From Chromera velia (lineage: Eukaryota; Sar; Chromeraceae), in contig JAHBMJ010000295.1 of the NCBI GenBank assembly GCA_018398765.1, positions 1-32,890 on the forward strand: a stretch of 32,890 nucleotides of DNA, given 5' to 3'. The translations under genes were made by a program, and so were the position numbers. Below are positions 21,818-32,890 of this stretch, in pieces (position 1 is the first letter of the stretch; each line of letters starts with the position of its first letter). The notes beneath the pieces are model-generated. The model made no database searches. It worked only from the letters and a program-made list of their open reading frames with translations, and was not told the origin of the DNA.

Positions 21818-22759
21818 ATAAGAACCACGTTGTGCGTCTAGTTGTGCGTGCAACGCTGGAGGTCTATTCAAATCGGATTTATTATCAGACCCGAGATCAG
21901 ATCGCCTGTACTATCGCCTGTATAACTATGGGCTTGTACGATACTTGTACAACAGAAACCTATACATTGGAATCATCATACCATAACATTAATGAAATTA
22001 TTGATGTCCAGATTGGAATGTTTGCATAAAAATTTTAAAGAAAATTTCTTTCCATAAATTCACTTTTAGATTTACTTACTCTGTACTGCAGCAGCTACTG
22101 TTGACATGTAGCTTTAAATGGAGACTCATCTAGGAATCAATAAATCAATCAAACCACAAATATTTATGATACAATCAAAAGTAAAATTAGCAAACTAAAA
22201 TACTATAACGTGGAACGTGACTAGAGAATTGACTAAGGTCTAGAATTATAGTAGAATACGCTAAAAAATATGGGTTTCTAGATGGGTTCTAGGACGGGTC
22301 TAGAGACGGGTTTAACAATGTAATTTATTAAAACCTATATATTTTTAGAAACTAATTGGAAAACTTGAAACCTAGCTTGAAACTTCAGAACTTGAAAGAC
22401 ACTAATCTAGACACCAATCAATATATCAATCAATCACTCAATCAATATCAATCAATCATACGCGAAACCAGAGCTAACTAAATGAAAATACGTTGTATTA
22501 TTGACTAGATAAATGAGTCTTACACCCCAAACATGTATGAACAATATCTGCCAGTGTGCTCAAATGCGTAGTTAATAGTTATATGCATAATTCATGCAGA
22601 TCTTACTTAAGATCATAGTGACATTTGAAGAATTTGTTTATATATCTGTTCCTTGTCGAACAATACGCATTCCAAATTCTAATGAAGCTGACAGTAGTAC
22701 AGTGCTAATCATGACGGATTCGTTCTATTCATTCTCTATGCAACTGAACTGGATTGGAA
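21818..22759. other. AT-rich convergent intergenic spacer
   Basis: This lies between the stop codons of two convergent genes. It is AT-rich from about 21950. It holds degenerate units of the type GGGTtCTAG/ACGGGTCTAGA near 22265-22315 and CAAT/CAATCA repeats at about 22415-22458. No supported gene, RNA gene or terminal repeat is seen. Both transcripts should end here, but no AATAAA lies close behind either stop. Confidence 0.5.
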
Positions 22760-24521
22760 TCAGAAGTCTTCCAAGTCATCATCTACACCCGATCGCCTGC
22801 TCTCCCCCCCACCGCTCTCTCCTCCCCCCTCCGACTCCCCTGACTCTGACGAAGAAGGAAGACCTCGACGAAAGAAGTCCATGGAAGATTTTGATTTCTC
22901 CATCATCGCGAGCGCGTCTCTCATCTCCTTTTCGCTTGGCGCTGTTTCGTCCATATCCTCCTCTTCACTCAAAATGTCGGATGGACTTACAGGCAAATCC
23001 GCCAGAGAATTTCTCTCTCCTCCCCTGGAACTTGGAGGGAGAAGTGAACGCGACGCCCTCACGTCCCCTTGATTCTTAGTGAAAAAGTCAAAAGCCGTGA
23101 GGGGGTTGTCCTGCATTTCTTTTTCGAACTCCGCAGCGTCCTCTGGGGAGAAGGAGGACATCGCCTGCCGAACCCTTGGATCCTGCAGGGGAGAGAGAGA
23201 GAGTATAGTGCAATCAAACACAGACAGACAGATACATACACAAGACATGAGGAATTCATGAAATTGCAAGTTCATCTATGCATTGCAGTGATGGACAGAT
23301 TTCCGGAGAAGGAAGGGGACAGACGCGGCACACACTTGTCGGAATCGGCTCACACCGATGCTCACGGTCTGTGAGAACTCCATTTTGCTTCACAGAAAAC
23401 AGTTTGGCGGCACATTGGCAAAAGCTTGTTAAAACAAAAGAGAGAGAGCAGCTTCCCACCCGCCCATACAATCAATCAGGGATGGGAGGGACTCCACGCA
23501 TGCCGTCTTTTTGTTTGTTGGTTGTATACACACCTTCTGAAGTATGCATCTGCTTCTTCTTTCTGTTTCTACAACCGACCGACCGACCTTGACCATTTCC
23601 TTCCACTTCTCCAACTCTTCCTCTGAGAGTCCGGTCTTCTCCCTGAAGTCCGCTATCTGATCAGGGGACAAACTGGACACCAACTCTGCAAAATCATCGA
23701 GATCCTTTGACCTCTGTTCGGGAGTGGTCCTGAGATATTCCTGCAATGCTTCGTCTCTCTGGACCTCTCCCAACGATTCCCCTCCTGTTTCTTCCCTCTT
23801 GCCCCCCATGTGCACCTGGCCCCCCTCGCCTTCCCTTTGGATTTGCGGCTCTGGATCTAGAGACAGAGGCCCCCTGTCGGTGAGGATTTTGTCCACCCGT
23901 CTCTTCACGTCTTCGGGCAGACCCGCATCAAGGGGAGAGGCCCCGGAAGGCAGAATTGTCTGCAGCTCCTCGTACATTGCCGCAAGCCTGAAGGGCAGCA
24001 ACAAGAACACAGGCAGAAAGAAAGAAATTCTCCTCGGACTGTGTGAGGAGGATCGTCGCCCGCTGTCTTTTCATTTGCTTTCTGCCTTCCTGTCTGCATG
24101 TACCCACCCTCCCAACCGACGGCTTTCCTCCCTGGAAATAGAAGTCACGCTCAATGATCGAGACATTCGACCAACCCCCCTCCCCCGCCCCCGACTTCTT
24201 CCCTCCCGCTGAAACAGACTGACAGAATGAATGACTTCTATTTTCTTTACGGATAACAGAAAAGGAAAAGAAAAGAGTTCCACACGGCAGACAACCTGCC
24301 ACACAGACGGACAGACAGACAGACTGACTTGCTGTCCACCAGGTCCAACACTCCCATGATCTCTGCCGCCAGTGTTGCAGGACTCGCCTGTCTGCCTCCA
24401 GAATCGAATTTGAGGGCCTTGCGGATCACCCCTGTCAGCTTCTCGTGAAGCTCTGGGTCCTTCAGGGCGCCCATCTGGACAAAAAGAAACGCAAACACAT
24501 CCGTACACATGTATACATACA

Positions 24522-24563
<42 letters not shown>

Positions 24564-25768
24564 TACATACATACATACATAAACATACACACATACATAC
24601 ACGCCGAGAGAAAGCAGTGAAAGAGAATTAATACAATGGGAATTTCAAAAAGTGTGCAGCCTGGAATTTGAATGAGTCACCAGGCACAGAGGAAGAAGGG
24701 AGAGAGCAGTGCCTGTTTTGAAAAGAACATGATAGTATGGAACTCTTGACGTTGTGGGACGGCAGAAATGGATACAGAAAGAGAAGCAACGAAGGAACAC
24801 ATGGGCATGCAGATATCTGTTCTTTCTGCGCACATGCAGAGGCACTCACGCACTTATTCACTGACCCTTCGTGGCAGCATGTTGGAAACAATTTCTTTGA
24901 ATTTGCCGTCCCTGTCCAGCATCATCTCAGCCAACTCTGCCGGAGGGATTGAGGGGACCTGTCTGATCCCTTCGTCGTCCTCTCCTTCGTCCTCTTCCTC
25001 CTTCTTCTGTAATTCCATTCCCTTCACCACATACGCGGCCTCCTCCATCGTTCGACCTCCCAGAATTTGGGCTCCAATCGCACCCAGTTGAAAGACCGCG
25101 TAGGCAGGCGAGACTCTGAACTTGAACGAGTCCACCGTCTTGCCTGAGGATTTGTATCTGCACACACACACACACACACACACAAACACGCACATTGGCG
25201 TTCACATGAGAAAGACAGATGCATGCGAAGGAAGTGCAGCGTCAAGACAGTAAGGAAACGGAACGGGGAGGGGGCCCTCATGTCCTCATGTTACTTCCTT
25301 CCTTCCATCCTTGCACGAGTGAGTCCCCACACAATGATTGACAGACGACCAGGAAATATCCGGCATTTCTCCATCCATTCCGGTCAAATTTTCCGGAAAC
25401 CGTGTGCAGCTTCTTTCTGCTGGGTACGGAATACGACTGCAGTTACTCTTCTGCTGTGAGCTCGGGGAGAAAATACTCAAAGAGAGTAGAGATAGAGCAG
25501 GAAGTAAGAAACCATTTATGAAAAGAAAGACACCCATGGATCACAGGAACACAACAAGGCAGACAGACCAGTAGACTTACAGCCACATTCATTCATCGAG
25601 CGAGCTTTCTCTTCTCTCCTTTCCCAACTCACTCACTTTCTCTTCATCTTCTTCAAAACAGGCTCACTTCCGACTGGCGGAAGTTGACGGAAGGCGACCA
25701 ACTCATCGTCCCACAACTGTACCAGCTTTTGGGCCACTTTCTGCACACACAACGGACGCACGCACACA

Positions 25769-25807
<39 letters not shown>

Positions 25808-26023
25808 GCTGAGGGATCCAGGTCAATGAGAGACCCAAATAACAAACAAACAAACAGGGGGGTGGAGTCTCTTCGGCCCCCTTTTCAGATTCCGTCAAGA
25901 TGGACTTCACTGATCTATCTCGTCCTGTTTTCCCCTGAGCGTCCATCCATCCATCCATTCATCCATCCATCCATGAATCAACTCCAGCATTCCCGCATCA
26001 TTTGCCTTCCCTCCCAATGCACT

Positions 26024-26079
<56 letters not shown>

Positions 26080-27909
26080 GTCTGTGTGTGTGTATAGACT
26101 TCATTCATTGCAACCACCTCCCCTCTCGGTCTTCCCCGACTTCCTCCTACACAACCGCGAAAGGGATAAATGAATAAGTCCCTCTAGCTGGTCGACAGAC
26201 TCAGTCAAGCAGATGCGCGCACGCCCCTTAAGAGCTTGCTGCAAGGCTTGATGATCAGATGTCCTCCCTCCCTCCCTTTGTTCGTTCATTCATTCATTCA
26301 TTCACTCACTCACTCATTCATTCCCCTTTGTTTTGTTCACTTCATTCACTCACCGCCTGGTTTTTGTACTTGGGCTTTCCGTTCTCGTCCAACAGCAGAC
26401 AGCCCTCCCCTGCCCAAGCAGCCTCCGAGTGAAAATTCCCAACCGCACTGTCGCAGAGACTCATGGCAGCCCACTCTGGCGGCATGATGGAGGGCGCCTG
26501 GTGGGGGTACCTGACCACAAGGCCCTGGGGGTCTTTGGCCTGCGTTTATTCATCCATTCATTCATTCATTTCTTTATTCTTTCAGTCACAGTGAGTGGTT
26601 CTTTGCTTAGTCGATTCCTTCATTTGATTGCATTTATTCATGCCACATTGTATGGCACTGATCTTGTCTCTCTGGAGGTTTCCGTAAAGACCACGGAGTA
26701 CTTTCAGAGAAGAGCAAGGGTTGTGGGAGGGAGACAGAGGAGGCGACGAGACGATTATCCGAGGCGGAGGGACAGAAAAAGACAGACATCAAGACAGCAG
26801 CAAGGCAGATCTCAATAGGAGAGGACAAAATGAGAAGCACCTCGGTAGACCCACGGCAAGAATGCCCAGACACACAGACCTTCGGCATGGCCCCTGGTCC
26901 CACGTCAATTGTGTATCCATTTATTCCCATACAGAATTATTTTTTCATACAGAAAATAAATCCATACAATCTGTATGAAAATAAATGCACATACCTTCGG
27001 CATGGCCCCTGGTCCCACGTCAATTGTGTATCCCAGGTCGGTGTTTGCCCCCCCCTCAGTGTCGAGAGCCCCAAACTCTTGGAGGATGACCTCGAAGTCG
27101 TCTGGGGCTGTGAGGTTCTCCTCGGCAGGTTGGTTGATCTCCAGGGACGTGTCCGTGAATCTGTGATGGATGAAAAGGGGGAGAAGTCGACACATTCAAA
27201 TTCGTCTTTTCTTTCTGTATGCACACTTTCTCTGTTGCATCCAAACTAACACCTGCATGCCTGTGCATCTGAAAGCTTGGAAGGAAGTCGGTTAGGGGCG
27301 AATGCGCATGCGGGAAGCAAAGCGAGAGATGCGAAGGAGTTGAGCACCAGCTACCAAAAGACATGCATGGAGAAAAAGAAAGCAGCCAGAGCGCCTCTTC
27401 CTTCACCTCTCAGAATTCTGAGCAGAAGTTAGGAAAGTCTTTTTGCATTCCGTTCTGTTTGGCGTTTCAGAGACCACCGCAGATCTATCTGCACCTGGAG
27501 CAAAAGTCAATTGAACCGTATGGAACGACCCGACTGAATGTATCTAATCTACGAGTCCATGCATGTATCAAATGAATGAAAGAAAACACTCACCTGTCCA
27601 GATAGATGTTCCCAACCACAACCCCCCCCCCTTCATGTTCAGACTCCCCCGCTACCGAGTCCGTAGAGTACTGCCCGTCCTCCTCTGCGAACATCCCGTC
27701 AGCCAGGAGGAGCCCCAGAGCACGGGGGGGGTCTTCGGATTTCAGGGCACGATGGAACTGCAGGCACGTCAGTGTATATTTAAATTCATACACAGGCAGG
27801 CATACACAAAGACAAAGACAAACACAAACGCAGGTACTCACCACAAGAGCCCACATAGAGAGAGAGGCANNNNNNNNNNNNNNNNNNNNNGGGGGGGGAG
27901 AGCGACACA

Positions 27910-27941
<32 letters not shown>

Positions 27942-28341
27942 GAGGGGGGGGGTAACTGACCAGGGAGTGCAGCTCTATCCATTTTCTCGTCTCTCTGTCT
28001 GTCCATTGAATTTTCCAGTCGAGTGTGTCCATGTGAAGAGAGTGGAATCCCCTCTCGAACAGCCATTGGACCTGCAGACAGGAAGGCAGGCGGGTAGACA
28101 CAGAGTGGGGAGTGAGGACATGCAAACGTGAGAAGGAAGGAAGGACGCGAGAGGGACAAGCATGAAGGAAAGAAAGGAAGAGGGTTAGCCGGACACATAT
28201 CGTCATCTGAGTATTTCGATGGGCTGGTACGTACGGTCATTCTATGAATATATCATCCTATTAATACATCAATGGGCTGGTGAATGGGAGGGATCTCGAC
28301 AGACCGGTCACACAATTGAAATGAAACCACGGAGATAAATT

Positions 28342-28376
<35 letters not shown>

Positions 28377-31300
28377 GTCTGTCTGTCTGTCTGTCTGTCT
28401 TTCTGTCTTTCTGTCTGTCTGTCTTTCTTTCTTTCTTTTCTTTCTGTTCCCCTCACACGCATATATGCGCTCTGTCTGGTTTGTTTGTCTTCCCACCTGC
28501 AAGCACATCCTGAAGAGCACCACCAGGAGTCTGTGCAAGACCATGAATCTGCCTATTCGGGACCCTCCGTCGTTCTTCAGAGACGCGTACAGGAGAGCTG
28601 GCAGACTCGCGGCGTTGAAGCCTGCACACAAAGGGAAGAGACAAGCAGCCCGCAAGCAGAGAAGGGCGACATTGAGTCAGGGACAGGCGGAAGACGACAC
28701 ACAGACAGAAAGACAGAAAGACAGAAAGGAAGGAAGGAAACACCTGAATGCCTGACTGACTGAGAGCACATCCTTCGATGCATCCATCCATCTATCCTTC
28801 CTGTCTCCTAGGGTTGAGAACCCGAGTCAGGTTTCAAAACAGAGGGAGGGGGGGAGGCAGTCAGAGAGGTAACGAGGGAGGGAGGTCGACAGGAAGATGA
28901 GACGGGGGAAGAATCATCAAGACTCTTCCAACGTGCAAAGCATTCTGTCCAGCGATAGCACCCAAAAAGGAGAAAAAGGGGGGAAGACAAACTCAAATGC
29001 AGACAGCCAGACAGACTATAGAGCAAGACAGACAGACAGACCGACCCGGATTCCAATCAGTCATGAAAGCTGCGTGTTTCTTTTTCACACTTGCGTCGCT
29101 CGGCCCAATGATAGGCCGAAGAGCGTACGCTCTCTTCATCAGCATCTTCTCATCTTTCTTCCCCCCCTTCCCCTCTTCCTCTTCTTCCTCTTCCTCGTCC
29201 TCGTCCATCTCATCGGTATAATCTTGAAACACAGTTGGCCAGAATCGTTTGCTTGTCAGAAGTCTCCCTGAAGTGCCGTCGATCCAAAATGGACTCAGAG
29301 AAACTTCCTGGGGGGGCTCCAACTTTTCGCTCTTGGTCACACTCTTCACAGCCTTCCTCACGACTTTCTTTGCACATCCTTCCTTCCCCACAAACTCCCG
29401 CGCTCTCTGGTCGAGTCTCTTGAAGGCTCTTTCAGACCATGTGAGACTCTCTAAGTCTGCTTTCAGGAAGAAGGGGAGCTGTCGGGACTGGAGGTCAAGG
29501 GATCGTTCTGCAACTGTTCCAAACCTGCGGCAATCAAATCGGTCTCTCTTGTGTATTATTTCATTCATTCATGTCTTTCCCTTTTTCCTGCTCTTCCCAG
29601 CATTTGTTAATTGAAAACCTGCTCCAGCATTTGTTCATCCAGGTTTCTCTGTGCATCATCATGACTATAATTTTCTCAACAATAAACTCGGACCACTCGA
29701 GACCTCCGCTCCACTTTTGGCTTTCTTGCATGAAGACCACACACTCAGATCATTTTATTTTTTCCAAAGCTGAAAAGGGCCGCGGTGAGGTGAGGTGAGG
29801 TGAGGTGTCAAGAGAGGAAAAGACTTTCGTTGAATACACAAGAGGACGGGAAGGAAGCGGTGAGAGAGAAGAGAACCGAACAAACAGACGCGTCGAAGTG
29901 AAACCAGTGCACACACTGTCTGAATGAACAGATAGATATCGGATGGAGCTGACCGACCTGTATCCTTCCTCCTCTGCCTCCCCTCGGGTAGGGATGTTTG
30001 CTTCCTCGTGGAGAACTGCGAGGTTGAGCGCATCTAGGGTCTTTCCGGGACCCACTGAGTCCGTCCTCAGCCTCTTGCCCTTCGTTTCCCAATGCTCTAC
30101 AGCCTCATTGAGCTCGTTCAGCAAGTTCTGCTGCTTCTTTTCATTCACCCCAGCAGCTAGCTCTGTGAGAATCGTCTGCGCCGTCTCTGTGCATTCTGCC
30201 GCCTCCTTGTTGGTCATCGGAACGGATTTGAACGCAGACGCAAGCTGTTCAGGAGAAAGCTTCAGAGCGAGGTGGGAATTCACATGGGATCCGTGGTGCT
30301 GCAGATGGACAGACAGCGGGAAGGAACCAAAAAAGGAGGTTGTCGTGTCTGTTGTCTGTGCGTGTGTGTCGGAGAAGCAGAGGAGACAGTTAAGAGGGCA
30401 ACTGCTGCAACAGACTACGGCATGCAGAGAGCGTGAAGATAGGAGAGAAGCAGAATCAAAGGGCCGCCCACAGGACTTCACCAACAAAGTTCTTTATCCC
30501 TGACTCGCCGGCAAGAAAGACAGACTACAAGGAAAGACATCGCACACGGACACAAACAAGAAAAACTGCAGCCGGGCCCGACGCAAACCAAACCAACCGA
30601 AGCCAAGGTCTCCCAGATTTGATAACTCATGTCTGAGGGGTCCACCAACGTGACCACATCGCCCTGGTCAAACAGAAACAAAGACCTCTCTCCCCCGTCT
30701 GCCTGCGCCGTATGTCCCTTCAACACTGCCTCCGTCTCTTTTTTTGTCTCTGGATTCGACAAGAGTTCTTCAAAATGTTCGAGCAGCATTTTGCTCTGAT
30801 CCAACAGCATGGACTCCGTCGGATTCATCATCCCCGCCCCCTGCTGTCTTTGTGCTTGCTGTACCCTCTGAAACTCTGCAAGCTGTTCTTTGACTTCATT
30901 CAGATCCATGTCGTCTCCCTCATCGTTGAAAAATTCCGTCGGCATCGAGTGGAACAAACGCTCTTTGAGGGATTCCAGAAGCTCCGCATCCACGCCCTCG
31001 ACTGCTCGCAAGGAGTCGAATTGAGCTATTGAAGTGCTCAGGTGCATTGAGGACGTTTGGAAGTCTCTCTGGTACTGCATGGATTCCTCTGGGTCGAGGG
31101 ACACCCAGGGGGGGAGACAGTCTTTGCCCTCGAGGTGGCTTGCCAACACATAAGAGTCAAAAGGTTCAGGGAGTTCTATTTTGTGGGGATCCGCACAAAG
31201 TGGCTCTTGCAAGCTCTCTGCTTGTTTTGCCAGAGAGACCCCTTCAGTCTGCTCCTCCTCCTTCATCATCTGTTGTCTCTCGTCCTTCAGATCTTCAGAG

Positions 31301-32653
31301 AGGGTCTCGACCATTGCCTCGATCGCTTTTTGCTCTTCCCCCTCCTTCGACCTCCCCGTCTCCTCCTGAACTGGGGGGGTGCTGCTGCCCTCAGGGGAGA
31401 CCATCAGCTCTGCGGCTGCAGAACGGAGAGAGAGAGAGGCCAGAAGAAGGACCAAGGATGCGCATGTGGAGGGGGGGAGGTTTGGTGAGGGTCATCGCAC
31501 AGTTGGATACAGAAACGTGCGGGTCAGTACTGGTGCCAGGGACAGCAAAGAGGTACAGAGAGCAAGCAGTACAAGGCCGTTGTAAGTACAAACATCACTT
31601 AGGCGAAAGGACCGAACTGTCAACAGACCAAAGGAACGGACGAAGGAAGGGAGTAAGACAGGACGGAAGCAGAGGGCACAGCGGAGACGGAAGAAGGGAG
31701 GAAGACAGGACGGAAGCAGAGGGCACAGCGGAGACGGAAGAAGGGAGTAAGAAAGGACGGAAGCAGAGGGCACAGCGGAGACGGAAGAAGGGAGGAAGAC
31801 AGGACGGAAGCAGAGGGCACAGCAGAGACGGCGGAAGAGAGGAAGAAAGGACGGAAGCAGAGGGCACAGCGGAGACGGAAGAAGGGAGGAAGACAGGACG
31901 GAAGCAGAGGGCACAGCGGAGACGGAAGAAGGGAGGAAGACAGGACGGAAGCAGAGGGCACAGCGGAGACGGAAGAAGGGAGGAAGACAGGACGGAAGCA
32001 GAGGGCACAGCGGAGACGGAAGAAGGGAGGAAGAAAGGACGGAAGCAGAGGGCACAGCGGAGACGGAAGAAGGGAGGAAGAAAGGACGGAAGCAGAGGGC
32101 ACAGCGGAGACGGCGGAAGGGAGTAAGAACGGACGGAAGCAGAGGGCACAGCGGAGACGGAAGAAGGGAGGAAGAAAGGACGGAAGCAGAGGGCACAGCG
32201 GAGACGGCGGAACCAACGGCACACTAATAGACCTGCGAGACAGACAAAAGACGCACCACACATCACCACGTGGAGTGTCAGCGCACAAATAGTCGCCACA
32301 ACAGCCGATCGCACAGAGTTGCGGAAGGGCCTTGCCACCTCGCTCACATCAGGCGACATAATGCAAAAAAAAAAAAAAACACGGGCTGTGGAGCAACGCA
32401 ACTGACCACTCAGTTTCTCGGGAGCATCGCAGAGCCCGGTCTGCAGACAGATGGGAAAAACGAACAACGAAACGGATAAGGCAGTCCATTATGAATATGT
32501 CTGCGTGTCCCGCGGGGAATCCACCAGACCAACGACCTCACTTACCTTCCGTTGTCTGCAGTCTGGCCGTCTCCGAAAAAATGCTTCTCGTCCTATCAAA
32601 AATGCGCAGCCCCCATGCCCCCAAGAGGCAGCCAACAAGATAAGGCGCCACAT
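22760..32653 (-). CDS. Large uncharacterised protein with secretory/plastid-type leader, 1298 aa, 15 exons
   Basis: Exons (minus): 32653-32546, 32440-32407, 31415-30598, 30298-29958, 29524-29046, 28621-28497, 28071-27961, 27757-27594, 27160-26995, 26539-26354, 25740-25637, 25157-24866, 24474-24329, 23987-23588, 23182-22760. Every junction phase matches and the total is exactly 1299 codons with stop. Residues 1-17 form a signal-peptide-like core (MWRLILLAAS…GGCA), then Phe-Leu and a basic stretch with RRR. Most of the rest is charged and helical. Near 540-557 is an acidic run of eight or more Glu. Residues about 594-672 look like packed amphipathic helices (FNAASLPALL…, RLLVVLFRM). Asp/Asn-Pro helix segments, NPETKK (about 268) and DPRVRQAMSSFSPEDA (about 1159), loosely recall STI1-type repeats; this is weak. 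I recognise no family. The donor at 30598 (TCG|GTTGGT) is the least typical. A possible extra exon lies near 26110-26250. Confidence 0.75.
24500..24603. repeat. (CA)n/(CATA)n microsatellite in an intron
   Basis: A run of CA dinucleotides passing into CATA units occupies this stretch, in the intron 24475-24865 of the minus-strand 15-exon gene. Similar CA/GT tracts sit close to acceptors at 25160-25183, 25763-25786 and 27905-27941 of the same gene. Confidence 0.85.
26878..27033 (-). repeat. Duplicated exon 3' end plus donor flanking an inverted repeat
   Basis: A 41-base segment containing the last 39 bases of an exon and the start of its donor occurs at 26993-27033 and again at 26878-26918. 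The 74 bases between them are AT-rich and contain inverted arms TTTTCATACAG (from 26943) and CTGTATGAAAA (from 26971). The copy next to the full exon (donor GTATGT) is the one that keeps frame; the outer copy has its own donor-like GTCTGT. Confidence 0.85.
27870..27890. other. Assembly gap (21 N)
   Basis: A run of 21 N lies in the intron 27758-27960 of the minus-strand 15-exon gene, between an AG-rich stretch and a G run/CA repeat. It shows this is a draft assembly; the true length is unknown. Confidence 0.95.
28340..28442. repeat. (CTTT)n/(CTGT)n microsatellite in an intron
   Basis: About 100 bases of CTTT units, then CTGT units, then mixed CTTT/CTGT lie in the intron 28072-28496 of the minus-strand 15-exon gene. 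It is one-strand pyrimidine-rich; read on the transcribed strand it is AAAG/ACAG. Confidence 0.9.
31623..32213. repeat. 47-bp minisatellite, about 12.5 copies
   Basis: A 47-base unit (core gcagagggcacagcggagac, then ggaagaagggaggaagacaggac with small variants) repeats head to tail, with unit starts at about 31670 and every 47 bases to 32187, plus partial units at both ends. Variation is concentrated in the ggaggaag/gcggaag part. It lies wholly inside the intron 31416-32406 of the minus-strand 15-exon gene. Because 47 is not a multiple of three and the unit has few stops, long frames run through it in several frames on both strands; these are artefacts of the repeat. Confidence 0.92.
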
Positions 32654-32890
32654 GACACAAGCAGCCAGCACGGGTCAGCGATGAAGTAGAGTGCCGCCCT
32701 TTCGTGTCGGACAGAATTCGCGGTAGTCAGACCGACTCTGGCGTCTCGTATTATTACTAGACCTGCCGCTCCGTCACCTGTTGCACGTATGAACGCAAAT
32801 TGCAGTGGGTCGAGAGAAATGCGCTTAAGAAGGTTGGTGGAAAGTCCAGGCAGGAGAACAGTCGGGCAGACGTTGACCAGCTCGTGAGGG
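32654..32890 (-). promoter_or_regulatory. Upstream region of the 15-exon gene
   Basis: These 237 bases precede the ATG at 32653 on the minus strand and should contain its promoter or 5' leader. I see no TATA-like box, TGCATGCA motif or coding frame. Confidence 0.25.

Noticed and set aside
24071-24598. Cys/Val/Tyr-rich minus-strand frames over 24495-24603
   Set aside because: They read a (CA)n/(CATA)n microsatellite; the true exon is 24474-24329 only.
25826-26173. Frames containing long Ser-Leu or Arg-Glu runs around 25826-26173
   Set aside because: Translations of (TC)n/(AG)n microsatellite in an intron.
28340-28442. CRISPR-like regular repeats
   Set aside because: Simple CTTT/CTGT microsatellite without spacers, in a eukaryotic intron.
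31492-32467. Long frames on both strands through 31492-32467 (Pro/Leu/Cys-rich on minus, Arg/Lys/Glu-rich on plus)
   Set aside because: They are by-products of the 47-bp minisatellite, which lacks stops in several frames; splice phases place the array in an intron.

Overview
This is a nuclear eukaryotic window, not a bacterial one. Genes are split by many GT..AG introns whose 3' ends are nearly always a pyrimidine tract followed by (C/G)TGCAG. Introns and spacers are full of di-, tri- and tetranucleotide repeats, and the octamer TGCATGCA recurs between genes. There is one assembly gap (27870-27890). Intron density, secretory-type leaders, an ankyrin/kinase/zinc-finger fusion and the TGCATGCA motif fit a chromerid alga (Chromera velia-like) or another alveolate. 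That is inference; no species marker is present.

Layout. (1) 1-2801, minus: 5' part of a coiled-coil protein with possible Sfi1-like segments, leaving the window on the left. (2) 2802-3666: divergent promoter region with TGCATGCA clusters and a (TA)n tract. (3) 3667-9889, plus: an 11-exon gene for an 869-residue secreted/membrane protein of unknown family. (4) 9926-10434: AT-rich spacer. (5) 10862-13107, plus: a 3-exon, 490-residue drug/metabolite transporter (EamA) family protein. (6) 13108-15337: an AT-rich island, then a GC-rich island upstream of the next gene. (7) 15338-21817, plus: a 9-exon gene for about 1321 residues: ankyrin repeats, coiled coil, protein kinase, RING/IBR-like zinc binding. 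Its last exon needs three single-base corrections, all in G runs. (8) 21818-22759: AT-rich convergent spacer. (9) 22760-32653, minus: a 15-exon gene for a 1298-residue protein with a signal-peptide-like leader (possibly plastid-targeting) and no recognised family. A 47-bp minisatellite lies in its second intron.

I assembled the gene models by hand, matching donor/acceptor sites and codon phases. Phases close over all 11 exons of the second gene, 3 of the transporter and 15 of the last gene. Nothing suggests the genes form one pathway; they look like independent neighbours. The most unusual signals are the ankyrin-kinase-zinc-finger fusion with one exon per ankyrin repeat, several splice junctions that have been locally duplicated or altered, and the leader of the last gene.
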